Notes under the pieces: generated by a model
Told to the model about the DNA's origin: nothing
What the model saw: the letters and a program-made list of their open reading frames with translations, nothing else
Databases searched by the model: none
Made by a program: the position numbers and the translations under genes
Origin: Pyropia yezoensis
Lineage: Eukaryota; Rhodophyta; Bangiophyceae; Bangiales; Bangiaceae
Length of the DNA: 64,000 nt
Direction of reading: 5' to 3'
NCBI GenBank assembly: GCA_009829735.1
Contig: CM020619.1
Span: 24,639,554 to 24,703,553 of the forward strand
Part shown: one piece after another, positions 1 through 9,582 of the stretch
Layout: each line of letters opens with the position of its first letter
Numbering within the stretch: position 1 is the first letter of the stretch

Positions 1-1175
1 TCGACGGGCCACGCATCGCCGGCGCCGCGGAGGACGCGCGCCACCTGTGGGGGGGTGAGGAGGACCTCCACGCCGTGCGCCGTGACGGTGGTGCCGCCCC
101 GCCGCCGGCGCGCCGGCGGGGAGGGGGGCAGCGGCGGAGGCCACCCCGGGGGCGGCGACGCCGCCGCCGGCGGCGACGGCACCTCCCACCAGAAAAAGGC
201 CAGCCCCGCGGCGCCGTCGTACGTCACGTCCCCCCGGCCGTACGTGCCCGGCGGGGCGTCGCGGGACGCATTGACGGCGGCGCCCGCGGCGGTCGCGGCG
301 GTGACGACCGTATCAAACGGGCCGCCCAGCCGCTGGACGGTCAGGTTGCCGCAGCCGCCGCCCCCCGTATCGACGCCCACCCCACACGGCGCCACCCCCA
401 CCGTGCAGTCGGCCACGACAATCCGACGGCGGGCGACCGCGGCGTCGACGGCGGCCTCGGTGGCGGCGTCGGTGGCAAACCGCTCGGCCACGTCCATGCC
501 CTTGGACGCCCCCTCCCCCACCACCGTCCAGTCCGCGTCCAGCCAGTTGAGCCGCTGCACCAGCAGCGCCGACGCCGCGACGCCCACCTCTGAGTGGCCC
601 CCCCACGGCCGCGCGCACACCCCGTCGGTGCGGGGGACGGCCGCCGAGCCGCCGGTGGGGGTCTCGTGGAGGCCCGTCTCAAAGTAGAGCTCCGCGGGGA
701 GGAGGGCGAGCAGCAGGCCCGCCACGCAGCGGGGCCACCAGGGGGTGGGCGCCCGCAGCAGGGGACCAGACGGCGGGCCGCCCCCGCCCTCGTCGGCAGA
801 CGACGCGACGCTGTCAGTACCCCAGCCGTCGGATAGGTCGTCTCGGGCAGTGGTACCGCCGCCGCCGCCGCTACGAAGGGCGCCACCGCCAGGTCCCCCT
901 GGGGAGGGCAACCCACCGCCACCCCCACCCACACCCCCAGCCCGCCACGGGGGCCACCCCCGCTTCGCCACGCGCCTCCTCACCCACCGGGCGGCGACGC
1001 CGAGCCAGTGGGTGGCGTGCACCTCGTCGCTGTTGGTCGCCGCTGTCACCCCGCCCACCGTCAACGACCGCGCGGCGGCGAGGACGTAGGCGTGGCGGCC
1101 GACGGCGCCCGCCGCTGCGGCGGCGGCCAGCAGGCCCGCATTGAGCACCGCGTTGAGGACGCCAACCGACGGCAT
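1..1175 (-). CDS. Uncharacterised membrane protein, C-terminus beyond the left edge
   Basis: An open frame of 391 codons starts at an ATG whose complement is 1173-1175 and runs off the window with no stop. It reads as a sensible protein where the other two frames are Arg/Pro or Ala-rich noise. Residues 1-40 are Ala/Leu-rich and hydrophobic. A basic Trp/Arg segment follows, then a Gly-rich linker, then a clear membrane helix at about 145-165 (WPRCVAGLLLALLPAELYF). After it comes a Cys/Trp-containing domain with repeated GxGxDTG-like glycines and possible N-glycosylation sites, as expected for an extracytoplasmic part. Near positions 100-120 the coherent reading may switch frame (into GGTTVTAHGVEVLLTPP), which suggests a one-base error in the GC-rich linker. 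I do not recognise the family. The start could lie further upstream, because a 32-G run begins at 1252. Confidence 0.5.
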   Translation of the reverse strand, partial: MPSVGVLNAVLNAGLLAAAAAAGAVGRHAYVLAAARSLTVGGVTAATNSDEVHATHWLGVAARWVRRRVAKRGWPPWRAGGVGGGGGGLPSPGGPGGGALRSGGGGGTTARDDLSDGWGTDSVASSADEGGGGPPSGPLLRAPTPWWPRCVAGLLLALLPAELYFETGLHETPTGGSAAVPRTDGVCARPWGGHSEVGVAASALLVQRLNWLDADWTVVGEGASKGMDVAERFATDAATEAAVDAAVARRRIVVADCTVGVAPCGVGVDTGGGGCGNLTVQRLGGPFDTVVTAATAAGAAVNASRDAPPGTYGRGDVTYDGAAGLAFFWWEVPSPPAAASPPPGWPPPLPPSPPARRRRGGTTVTAHGVEVLLTPPQVARVLRGAGDAWPV

Positions 1176-1251
1176 GATGGGGAATGACGGCGGTGAGCGT
1201 ACGACGACGGGGCCCCAGCGCTCTTGGCGCCGTCGGATAAAGCCACGAAAA

Positions 1252-1283
<32 letters not shown>
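1252..1283. repeat. 32-base poly-G run
   Basis: An uninterrupted G homopolymer just upstream of the partial minus-strand gene. Its length is unlikely to be exact in the assembly, and it could hide the true 5' end of that gene. Confidence 0.9.
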
Positions 1284-1284
<1 letters not shown>

Positions 1285-3678
1285 TGTTGAAGCGGCGCAC
1301 GAAGGTACCTCCCCCCAATCCCCGGGGAGGAGGACGATTGGTGCCGATTACGGCTGGGGAGTGAATGGTCCACGGTGGGAGAGCGGACGGACGCTGGCGG
1401 TGCGCAGGGTGAGCGGCCTCATTGGGAAGAGTGGGCAGGTGGACGGGTGGACAAGCAGGCCTGGAGGGTGGGAGAGCCTGGTGGGAAGTGGAGTACAGTA
1501 TGTACAGGTGTGTATGTAGTGTAGGGACCTGTACTTTTAGAGCACGGTCACCTGTCTCAGAAGGAGGTCAGCGCATCTTGGTCTGATGGTGTCAAGACAT
1601 TGGAAGACCAGCGATTTGTCAGGAGCACGCACATCAGAGACGTGTCATACGCCTTGATGATCGCTCAAAACGGGCCTGTTCAACAGTCAAACGACTTGGG
1701 TCGTGGGGCCGCAACCGCCTGCCGCCCCCCCGTGCGGAGCGATTGGGAGCGCGACAAACGCCACTGCGCGTGGTCGGGGAAGCCAGTCGCGTGGGACCAG
1801 CTGGTCCCACCCGACTGGCCTCCTCGGACACACATAAATACAGTGGGGTCCGATCGTGGCACGGCGCCGTGCCGCGGACGAACCTGCTCGTCAGCCCGTC
1901 ACGCCTCCACGACAGCCCGGTACAAATCCGGACGTGGTGACACTCGGAATACAGGCACGGTATGCATGTACACGGAAAATGGAGAAAATCTCCAGTGTCA
2001 GTCGCTTGACTGGAAGTCCTACATGCACATTCTGCTTTGATTGTTCATTCCCCCTGTAACCGGCTGCCGCTAGTAATTCCAGCGCGTTGGCTGGACGGTC
2101 GTGGACTGCCAACTGGCTGCCGGGGCGAGGGGTTGCTTGAGGGGGGCGCGGGCGCCAACGAGGTTGGCACCCGCGGCCGACGTCGGCCGCCCCTCCCCTT
2201 CTGGGGGAGAACTCGACGCCGGCATGGGGTCGTTCACCTGGCGGCGGCCAACGACCCGCCACCAACTGGCGGCCACGACGAGCTGCTGACGGAGCGGTGG
2301 CGCAGCAGTGGCGCTGCCGGGCGACCTGTGCCCCTGTGGCACGTAGTGCCCCCCCTCCCTCCACGACCCCCCCCTGCATTCCTTCGCCCGACGGGCCGCT
2401 TCCTGTCGATTTGTGGCGCCCGCAGAGCGGAGTGCGGGGGGAGCGGAGCGGCACCCGCCGGCCGGGGTGGGGCACCCCGGCCGACTACTTGACGTGGCGC
2501 GGCGCGGCACTGCCTGGGCGTGGGCGACCGGCAGCGTCCTTGTTCTCCGCGCGCTGGCGGCATCCTGCGCGCGCCCACCCGTCCACCCACGACGACCCTG
2601 CTTCTGTCGTCGACGACGCTGGGGTCCCCTGCCTGTCGGGCCGCTTGTGTACTATTGCTCGGGACCGAGAGCGGTAAGCGCCTCATATTCTTCATTTGAT
2701 TGGTACGGCACGCGCTTCACGGGTCGCAACGGCTGGGAACCTCTTGGGCGGGGAACCCAGACACGGCGACCTCATACCTCGACGAGGTGCGCGACCATAC
2801 CAGACTGCGTATGTCCGTTTTATTTAGTCCGCAGGGCCGGCTTTGTGGTCGGTCACCCAGCTGCTTTGGGGGAGCTGGCGTAGCCTGCATTTATGGACCA
2901 AAAGTCACGTTTTTTGGCACATCCCCCCTCGGTCCCTCTCTCTGGACAGGCTGTCACATCGGCCAACAGCGGATATACTAAACTAGTGTAACAAGTGTTA
3001 AACTTTAGTGCAAGCCGTGGCAGTACCACTTTTGCTCGCGGGAAAGTCACCAGACAATGGGGTCGGGGGCCCCGACTCGGGGCGCTGATGCCCCCCTCCC
3101 GGCGGAGGCTCCCTCGCGTGGTCGACGCGCTCGACTGGAGGACACGGCCCCATCAGTCCACCGCCAGGTGGAGGTGGCGGCGGATGTATTGTACTCCGTC
3201 GTCGCGGCTGCCATAGCCGGGGTGGCGAAAAGGCGGACGGCGAGGCGGACGTGCGCCGACGCGGGGGCTTCCACGGGGATAGTACACATTCGACAGTTGG
3301 TTTTCATATCGGTGGCCTGTGTCCATGTCGGCGAGGCAAAGGTGGTCCAGGAGAGGAGGCCATGGCACGACCGAGGGGGGTGGCGAGGAGCACCAGGGAG
3401 GCCCAAACAATGGCCCGGCGGACTGGCAGATCTTTGGCAGTTTCCTCACCCTCGCCCCCACCGACCCGCCGCGGTCAAAGCGGCACGAGCCCCCATCGCC
3501 CGCCGGCGGCAGCAGCTGCACGCTCTCTGGTGCAGGGGGTTTCCATAGAAGGGGGAGAGCCCAAATGGTCTCATTGAACTGTCTCTCATGGGACGCCTCG
3601 GAGGGGCCGCCTCCGCGCCATGGGTCCAGCGCAGTGCCCGTTGTTGCGGGATCCACCGCAAGCGCGTTTTGACCCCGG
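1284..3678. other. Intergenic region, no confident gene
   Basis: This stretch has mixed composition and short overlapping open frames in both directions, but none has a recognisable family or a consistent frame. The best candidates are a plus frame 3057-3548 and minus frames 3047-3406 and 3153-3656, which overlap each other. It also holds two strong palindromes (1782-1819 and 1858-1873). The right end is the insertion point of the tyrosine-recombinase retrotransposon. Confidence 0.5.
1782..1819. repeat. Near-perfect 38-bp palindrome
   Basis: The two 19-base arms meet at 1800/1801 without a spacer (core TGGGACCAGCTGGTCCCA) and differ at one position. A second, perfect 16-bp palindrome (GGCACGGCGCCGTGCC) lies at 1858-1873. 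Function unknown. Could be a dyad binding site, a cruciform or a remnant of a fold-back element. Confidence 0.7.
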
Positions 3679-3981
3679 AACCCCTCCGTATCTGTTTGTC
3701 CGCCGGTTATTGACCACTTGGCGTCGACTTGAAGGGGTAGCGCGAAAAGACATAGGACGAAGATTGGGTCGGGTAAGCCCGACCCAAGCGAGGAGTTAGG
3801 AGACGGGGCCGGATCCCGCCGTGATCATTGTCACGGCGGCACCAGCTGTCCCGAACAGCAGCCCGCGCCGTAGCCACACGGCCGGGTAGATCGGATCCAC
3901 CCCCAGCGCTGGCCATAAGACGACGCCGCCCGCGTCCGTCCAATATGCCCCCTGCTCCTTACGTCCGCTGTTTTTCCGCCT
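3679..3981 (+). repeat. Split direct repeat A1
   Basis: This 303-bp repeat is nearly identical to 8411-8713, with only scattered substitutions (for example GAAGGGG versus GGAGGGG). It contains two hairpins: TTGGGTCGGG/CCCGACCCAA around 3766-3789 and CGCCGTGA/TCACGGCG around 3826-3849. Confidence 0.93.
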
Positions 3982-4036
3982 TTGGGGGAAAAACAGCGTC
4001 TACCAATCAGGTGGACGTGGCGGAGTTGCAGATCTC

Positions 4037-4479
4037 ATGGCGTCGATCTCGGCGCCTACCCCCCATTTGGGGAGCGGCCTCCCGGACCCTCGTCCCGCCG
4101 CGCCGGCCCGTTGGGCAACGGTTATCACAGGGGCCATCAACCCTTCCCCCTACATCCTTTTCTTCGCGCTACTGCTGGCGGCCTCGCCGGTCGACGTGAT
4201 CGACCGCCCCCGCCGCGGCAAGGAGCCCGCCGGCACGCCACGCCGCGGCGGCGGCGCTGGCGCCAGCGCGGATCGCGCCGGCAACACTGGTGGCGACGCC
4301 GGTGACGCGGGCGGCGCGGCAAGTGGCGGCGACAACGGCGACGGGAGTGGCGGTGGCGGCGGCGGCGGCGGCAGGCGACGGCGTCAAGGCGGCGGCTACA
4401 ACGGCGGGCCGGCCGGAGGTGACGACGGCGGTAGTGGCGCCGGCGGCGGCGGCGGTGGTTGCGGTGGCGGTGGTGGCGG

Positions 4480-4511
<32 letters not shown>

Positions 4512-5204
4512 TCGGACGACGTGGATGACGACGACGACGACGACGAGGACGACGACGAGTTTGCCGACGCTGGAGTGGACGACGAGGACGACGGGCATCA
4601 CCCCGCCGACCGCCGCCCCGCGCCGTACCGGAGCGCGTTCGACCCCATCGAGATCAAGCGCGTCCGGGTGGCTCGCCCCATCATCCGGGGATTTGTCCTG
4701 CCGCCCAAGACCGACCAGCGGCACACCTACCCGGCGCCCTTCGACGTCGTCGGCGACACGCGCTACGCGCGGGTGCAGGCGAAGGTGAGCGGCAAGGCGG
4801 CACAAGAGCTTGAGTTCGTCTACAACGTCGCCGCCTGGGCCCAGTCCCTCCACAACCGGGCCGTCGGGCGCGAGGACGCCGCGGAGCAGGCCGGCCGCCA
4901 TCCGGCGGCCTACGACGTCCACACGCGGGTCGCGCTGCACCAGCTCTTTACGCTGGTCAGCGCTCGGTACAAGGTCATCACGCTCTCCACACACGACCCG
5001 ACGGCCAGTGAGACCCTACGCACGTTGGTGTTTGACAACCAGGACCAAGACATCTACTGCCCGGCGTGGGACTACCTCTCGACGGCGCAGAACGCCAGCC
5101 TCGTTCGCTTTGCTGCCAAGCGCCATGGTGACCGCTACGCCGGCGGTATCCAGGCCAAGGATGGCAAGCCGCCTGGGGGGGGGCGCCCCAACCGGGGCGC
5201 CTGA
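4037..5204 (+). CDS. Gag-like ORF1 of the tyrosine-recombinase element (frame broken at poly-C)
   Basis: Two open frames appear to be one gene. A frame starting with ATG at 4037 encodes a short hydrophobic stretch, then a Gly/Asp-rich tail, and enters a poly-Pro tract made by about 30 consecutive C at 4482-4511. After this run the sensible reading continues in another frame (SDDVDDDDDDDEDDD...), ending at 5204. That downstream part has an acidic region, then a mostly helical region of about 180 residues without zinc knuckle. This is the position and character of the poorly conserved ORF1/Gag of DIRS-type elements. The frame change sits exactly on the homopolymer, so a length error is the simplest explanation. 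An alternative ATG in the second frame is at 4290. Function is inferred from position only. Confidence 0.65.
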
Positions 5205-7404
5205 TCTCGGCGGCTCGCCGGCGTTGCCGACCCTCCGCCGCAATCGGGGGTCGGCCTTGCCCCCTCGCCTGCCGGGGGGCAAGGTGCTCCACAAGGCAAG
5301 CAAGCGCCGCCGGCCCGACTCAAGGGCACGGCGGCACGCCCGGCGAGTGCAACAAGCGGACGACGCGGCGGCAGCGGCCGCCCCCTACGCAACGCTGTTC
5401 AACTCGCTCGCGGCCTGGGCGGCGATGGGCGCCGCCTACTGGGTGTTGCGGACTATCCGGTTCGGCTTCCAGGTGCCGTGGGAACGGACACCACCCCCGA
5501 CAAGATCAGCGGGCTACCCCTTACCCGCCGTGGAGGAGCTGTGGTGCGCGACCGAGGTCGACGCGTGGGTGACCGCTGGCTACGTGACACGGCTGTCCCA
5601 GGCGGCCGGCGCGGGGTCCCCGTGGGTATCCCCGTCGTTCGTCGTGTACGGGAGCAAGCCACGGCTGGTGATCGACCTACGGCGCATAAACGCGCACATC
5701 AAGAAGCGTGTCTTCCAGTACCAGCGGCTCCCTGCCTTCCTCTCCACCCTGGTGCCGGGCGACCATCTGACGTCGTGGGACGTCAAAGACGCCTTCTACC
5801 ACGTGCGGATCTACCCTGCCCACCGCAAGTACTTCCGGTTCATCGTAAACGGCGTCGTGTACGAGCCACGGGTGCTCCCCTTTGGGATGCGACTGAGCCC
5901 CTGGGTATGGACCAAGATGATGCGTCCGGTCGTCGCCGCTCTACGACTACAAGGCTTCCGGCTGATCGCATACGTCGACGACTTTGCGGCAACGAGCCGA
6001 CGCTCGGTGCCGTCGACCAAGACCGACGCCACCCGCGGCCGCGCCGACATTCCCAAGTTCTTCAAGACGTTAGGCGTCCAAGTTCACTCTCACAAGGGCG
6101 AGGCGGTCGGCACGCGCCAGCTCCCCCTCCTCGGGTTCCTCGTAGATACGACGCGGAAACTGGTGCTCCTCCCCGCGACGCGCCTGCACAAACTGCTGAG
6201 CAACGCCAAGGCGCTGCTGTCGGAGGCCGCCCGGCGCTCTCGCCGGGTCAACTCCAGGCGCTTGCAGCAGTTTTCCGTGCGGGCCGTATCGTGCTACCTT
6301 GCCATCCCGTCGGCGCGGTTTTACCTACGCCGCCTGTACGACGCGCACTGCACGAAGGCCCGCGACTCGACCCTCTCCCGCGGCGCCGTACGGGATCTTC
6401 AGTGGTTCGCCCACCTCAACACCGAGCCCGGCATCGGCCGGGCACTGTGGCCGACAAAGTTGGGAACGTTGACGACGGACGCCTCCCCATACGGCTGGGG
6501 CGGACACTGGCAACACCTGCTGCCCGCGGCGGGCTTCTTCACGGCAGCAGAGCGCAACCTCCACATCAACGTCAAGAAGGTGGCCGCGGTGCGCTTTTGC
6601 TTGCTGGCATTCGGCGCCCAGCTCCTCGGCGCCGAGGGCCTGCTGCAGTTACGGGTGGACAGCCGCGTCGCGATGCACGTCATCAACGGCTTCTCCAGCC
6701 GGTCGCCTGCCCTGATGCGCGAGCTCCGCAAGCTACACGCAGTCGCAAAGTTGTACCGGGTAGCGCTACGTGCCGCATGGCTGCCATCGGTGGCCAACGT
6801 GTGGGCCGACAGCCTCTCCCGCCAGTCGGACGCCGACGACTGGCGCCTGACGCCGTCAATGTTCGACCTTCTGCAGACGAGGGACGGCTGTCACACAGTG
6901 GACCGGTTTGCAACGCCCCTCAACACCCTATGCCAGCGCTACAACTCACGCACGTACGCGGCCGGGTCCGAGGCGGTGGACGCGTTCTCGGTCGGCTGGG
7001 CGGGGGACAACAACTGGATCAACCCGCCCTTCAGCCAGGCGTCGCGCGTGCTGGACAAGATCTACAACGAGGCAGCCACGGCCACGGTGCTACTGCCGGT
7101 CTGGACGGCGCAAGAGTGGTGGGCCCCCGCCGTGGCACGCGCTCAAGAGGCCTACCTGCTGCCTCGCACAGCAGGCCTGTTCGCGTGCGGCCACGGCGCG
7201 CGACCGGCAAGGCATCCCCGATGGCGAATGGCGGTTTTCCGCTTCCTAAACGGCGGCAAGACGGCGGCGCAGCAAGAGAAGCACCGCGCGGCCGCGGCGC
7301 GCGCTCAGTGGCGCCATCGGCGGCATGGCGGGCGGATCCTCGACGCGGTGGCGTCGGGATCAGCGGCAAGCCTTGGCGGGTGCCGAGCCCCGCGGCGGCG
7401 CTGA
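5125..7404 (+). CDS. Reverse transcriptase / RNase H / Dam-like polyprotein of the tyrosine-recombinase element
   Basis: The frame is open from upstream of 5125 and overlaps ORF1, so translation may begin at the ATG at 5125 or by frameshifting. The RT palm carries YVDD at 5971-5982, preceded by the LVIDLRRIN and SWDVKDAFYHVRI blocks and followed by a LPLLGFLVD thumb motif. RNase H follows, with TTDASPYGWGG (Asp at 6478), a central Glu, the VDS segment and WADSLSR near 6805-6825. From about 6900 comes the domain typical of DIRS/PAT Pol proteins, with DRFATPLN, DAF and NPPF at 7021-7032, then PVWTAQEWW. It resembles Dam-type adenine methyltransferases. The protein would copy the element's RNA. 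The order RT before recombinase is Ngaro-like, whereas the Dam-like domain is typical of DIRS and PAT. Confidence 0.92.
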   Translation: MVTATPAVSRPRMASRLGGGAPTGAPDLGGSPALPTLRRNRGSALPPRLPGGKVLHKASKRRRPDSRARRHARRVQQADDAAAAAAPYATLFNSLAAWAAMGAAYWVLRTIRFGFQVPWERTPPPTRSAGYPLPAVEELWCATEVDAWVTAGYVTRLSQAAGAGSPWVSPSFVVYGSKPRLVIDLRRINAHIKKRVFQYQRLPAFLSTLVPGDHLTSWDVKDAFYHVRIYPAHRKYFRFIVNGVVYEPRVLPFGMRLSPWVWTKMMRPVVAALRLQGFRLIAYVDDFAATSRRSVPSTKTDATRGRADIPKFFKTLGVQVHSHKGEAVGTRQLPLLGFLVDTTRKLVLLPATRLHKLLSNAKALLSEAARRSRRVNSRRLQQFSVRAVSCYLAIPSARFYLRRLYDAHCTKARDSTLSRGAVRDLQWFAHLNTEPGIGRALWPTKLGTLTTDASPYGWGGHWQHLLPAAGFFTAAERNLHINVKKVAAVRFCLLAFGAQLLGAEGLLQLRVDSRVAMHVINGFSSRSPALMRELRKLHAVAKLYRVALRAAWLPSVANVWADSLSRQSDADDWRLTPSMFDLLQTRDGCHTVDRFATPLNTLCQRYNSRTYAAGSEAVDAFSVGWAGDNNWINPPFSQASRVLDKIYNEAATATVLLPVWTAQEWWAPAVARAQEAYLLPRTAGLFACGHGARPARHPRWRMAVFRFLNGGKTAAQQEKHRAAAARAQWRHRRHGGRILDAVASGSAASLGGCRAPRRR

Positions 7405-8353
7405 TGCCGCTGCCGCCCGCTGGCTGCGCAACTGGAGCATCGTCGACGCCACCGCAGCAGCGTACGACGGCGGGTGGAAGCGGTTCAACAACTACTGCTC
7501 GGACCACGGTCGGCGGTCCCTGCCCGCCTCCACCGGAACAGTGACGGCCTTCCTCGGCCACTGCTGGCGGCAGGGCAGCTTAGTGGCGAGCTCCCTCAAG
7601 CCCTTGCTGGCGGCCATCCGCAAGCGCCACCTGGCCGCTGGGTTCCTTAACCCCTGCGACCACGACGCCGTCCGGGAGGCCAAGAGCGGCTACCGGCGCG
7701 CGGGCCTGGCCCTGAGACCGGTGACCAAGACCATCCGCGCGCCGCTGCCTTCGCATGCGGCCTGGAAGCTCGCGCGCCTCGCGGCGACTGCACCACCCAC
7801 CCTCCGACGACGCTTGACGGCGCTGGTTATGCAGTTCTGGTGGATGCGGCGCGCCAAGGACATCACCCGGCTCACCCTCGACGACGTTGACCCGCGCCCG
7901 GACGGCTCGGTGTCCTACAAGATCCTGCACCACAAGACGGCGGCCCACAAGGGGCTCATCACCCGCACCATGCCGGCCGGGGCGGGCGGCGCCGCAGACC
8001 TACCCTACGTGCTCATCACAAGGCTTGTGCGCGAGCGCCGCGCCGCCGGCTACGCTGCAACATCCCGACTCTTCACCGCCTGCGACGCGCGCGCCGCCTC
8101 CGGCCTGCTGACCGAGTGGCTGCGAGACGGCCTCGCACGCGTCGCGGTCTTGCCGGCGGTAGGCACCTGTTACGCGTCGCACTTCCTCAAGTCGGGCGGC
8201 GCCACCTCGGCCAACGCGGCCGGCGTCGCCCGCGGCGCCATCGCCGAACTCAGCGCGACCACCGAGCGGACGCTCGCAGAGAGCTACATCTCCGCGCTGA
8301 CTGTCCCTTCTCGCTTTGATTGGTTTTTCTTCGCCCGCCTACTCCCTGCTTAA
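7325..8353 (+). CDS. Tyrosine recombinase of the retrotransposon
   Basis: This 342-codon ORF begins at ATG 7325 and overlaps the end of the RT ORF by 80 bases in another frame. The N-terminal part is helical (SAM-like core-binding region, with VTAFLGHCWRQGS). The catalytic domain shows box I as WWMRRAKDITRLTLDDVD (Arg codons at 7847-7852), a Lys-containing beta hairpin (KILHHKTAAHKG), and box II as SHFLKSGGATSANAAGV (8177-8227). The nucleophile Tyr sits in ESYIS at 8285-8287. Box II carries HxxK where the family usually has HxxR, a conservative change that might reduce or alter activity. The enzyme should integrate a circular cDNA by site-specific recombination at the AAC(C) crossover. Frame and motifs are otherwise intact. 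Confidence 0.9.
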   Translation: MAGGSSTRWRRDQRQALAGAEPRGGADAAAARWLRNWSIVDATAAAYDGGWKRFNNYCSDHGRRSLPASTGTVTAFLGHCWRQGSLVASSLKPLLAAIRKRHLAAGFLNPCDHDAVREAKSGYRRAGLALRPVTKTIRAPLPSHAAWKLARLAATAPPTLRRRLTALVMQFWWMRRAKDITRLTLDDVDPRPDGSVSYKILHHKTAAHKGLITRTMPAGAGGAADLPYVLITRLVRERRAAGYAATSRLFTACDARAASGLLTEWLRDGLARVAVLPAVGTCYASHFLKSGGATSANAAGVARGAIAELSATTERTLAESYISALTVPSRFDWFFFARLLPA

Positions 8354-8382
8354 CAGGGAGGGCGGACGTACTCCATCTGGTT

Positions 8383-8410
8383 TGGCATACGCGGGCTCCC
8401 TTGCATTGGT
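8383..8410 (+). repeat. Split direct repeat B1
   Basis: A 28-bp repeat starting TGGCATACGCGGGCTCCC, identical to 8872-8899. It abuts A2 directly, forming the B-A junction diagnostic of split-direct-repeat elements. Confidence 0.92.
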
Positions 8411-8713
8411 AACCCCTCCGTATCTGTTTGTCCGCCGGTTATTGACCACTTGGCGTCGACTTGGAGGGGTAGCGCGAAAAGACATAGGACGAGGATTGGG
8501 TCGGGTAAGCCCGACCCAAGCGAGGAGTTAGGAGACGGGGCCGGATCCCGCCGTGATCATTGTCACGGCGGCACCAGCTGTCCCGAACAGCAGCCCGCGC
8601 CGTAGCCACACGGCCGGGTAGATCGGATCCACCCCCAGCGCTGGCCATAAGACGACGCCGCCCGCGTCCGTCCAATATGCCCCCTGCTCCTCACGTCCGC
8701 TGTTTTTCCGCCT
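8411..8713 (+). repeat. Split direct repeat A2
   Basis: Second 303-bp copy of the A repeat, nearly identical to 3679-3981. Between it and B2 lies about 158 bp of unique DNA without an ORF. Confidence 0.93.
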
Positions 8714-8871
8714 CCCGCCATCCCACCCCAGGACAGCGGACCCCGCGCTATGCACGAACCATTGTTTTTCAACCTCGAACGTTTTACTTCTTGGTTGGTT
8801 TTATTGATTTCTGGACTTATTCCGGAGTTTTCTTTTTTCCTGCAACTCAACTATTAAACGGAAACGTCACA

Positions 8872-8899
8872 TGGCATACGCGGGCTCCCTTGCATTGGT
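8872..8899 (+). repeat. Split direct repeat B2 (right end of element)
   Basis: Identical to B1. It is followed by AACC at 8900-8903, which matches the first bases of A1 and marks the crossover site. Confidence 0.92.
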
Positions 8900-8903
8900 A
8901 ACC

Positions 8904-9455
8904 GTTGTTGAGACCTTGTTAAAGCGGCCGCTCTTCACCGAAGCTGGGGGACAAGTGAAGAAGAAAACACAAGAAACCCACCAAGAACTACTTTTGTCGC
9001 TTTGCATTTGTCTATATCTCGCCAAGATTACATGGTGTCGAGCCATTCCGTGTCGCAGCTCCCTCCGCACCGGCCTACCCATCCTATATCCGACCTAACC
9101 CCGCCCCGCTTCCAGCCCGCCTGCTCTCGCAGCCTCCGCCCATCGCCCACACCCGCCTCGCCGTATGTACTGTACGTGTGGGGTGGGCCCCTTCCCGGCC
9201 GCGCCGACGACGACCACCCCCCCTCCGCCCCCCAAATACCCCCTCCTCCTTCTTCTTCCCCTGCCGCCCAGCAGTGGTGCCTTGCCTGCTCCCCCCGCGT
9301 TCCCCGCCCCGTCTGGCGGTGGCCGGTTCTGGCAGGCGTTGGCCGTCCCAGTGCCCATCACCGCCCCCCCCACCCCCCTCCCCCCCCTCCCCCGGCCTCC
9401 CTTGCGCCTCCGGTGGATGACCGGCGGCCGCCCCGCCCCCCGCCGGGTACTACCC
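8904..9455 (+). other. Upstream region and possible leader of the GNAT gene
   Basis: Between the retrotransposon and the GNAT start the sequence turns from A/T-containing (8904-9060) to C-rich. The GNAT frame is already open from an ATG at 9165, but the 9165-9455 part reads as Pro/Leu low complexity, so I treat it as 5' leader. No convincing TATA box was seen. Confidence 0.4.
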
Positions 9456-9531
9456 ATGGCTGCCGCCTTTGCCACCACCGCCCCGGCCGGCCGCCGGTGC
9501 CTGGCGGGTGCCCCCGGCGGCAATGGCGGCT

Positions 9532-9582
<51 letters not shown>

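Larger units (their letters stand above)
3679..8903 (+). mobile_element. Tyrosine-recombinase retrotransposon (PAT/Ngaro-like, DIRS order)
   Basis: The element has the split-direct-repeat layout of PAT and Ngaro elements. A 303-bp repeat A1 lies at the left end. B1 (28 bp) abuts A2 near the right end, and B2 closes the element. The B1-A2 join reproduces the junction expected from a circular intermediate. Both outer ends and the internal join share the bases AAC(C), so the empty site would read CCGG-AACC-GTTG with no target duplication, as expected for recombinase-mediated insertion. Three overlapping ORFs encode a Gag-like protein, RT/RNase H/Dam-like domain, and a tyrosine recombinase. Except for a poly-C length problem in the first ORF, the frames are intact and the A repeats differ at only a few positions, so the copy is young. 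Confidence 0.9.

Noticed and set aside
5478..7544. 688-codon plus-strand ORF overlapping the RT gene
   Set aside because: Shadow frame of the RT/RNase H gene, rich in Arg/Pro and without a domain.
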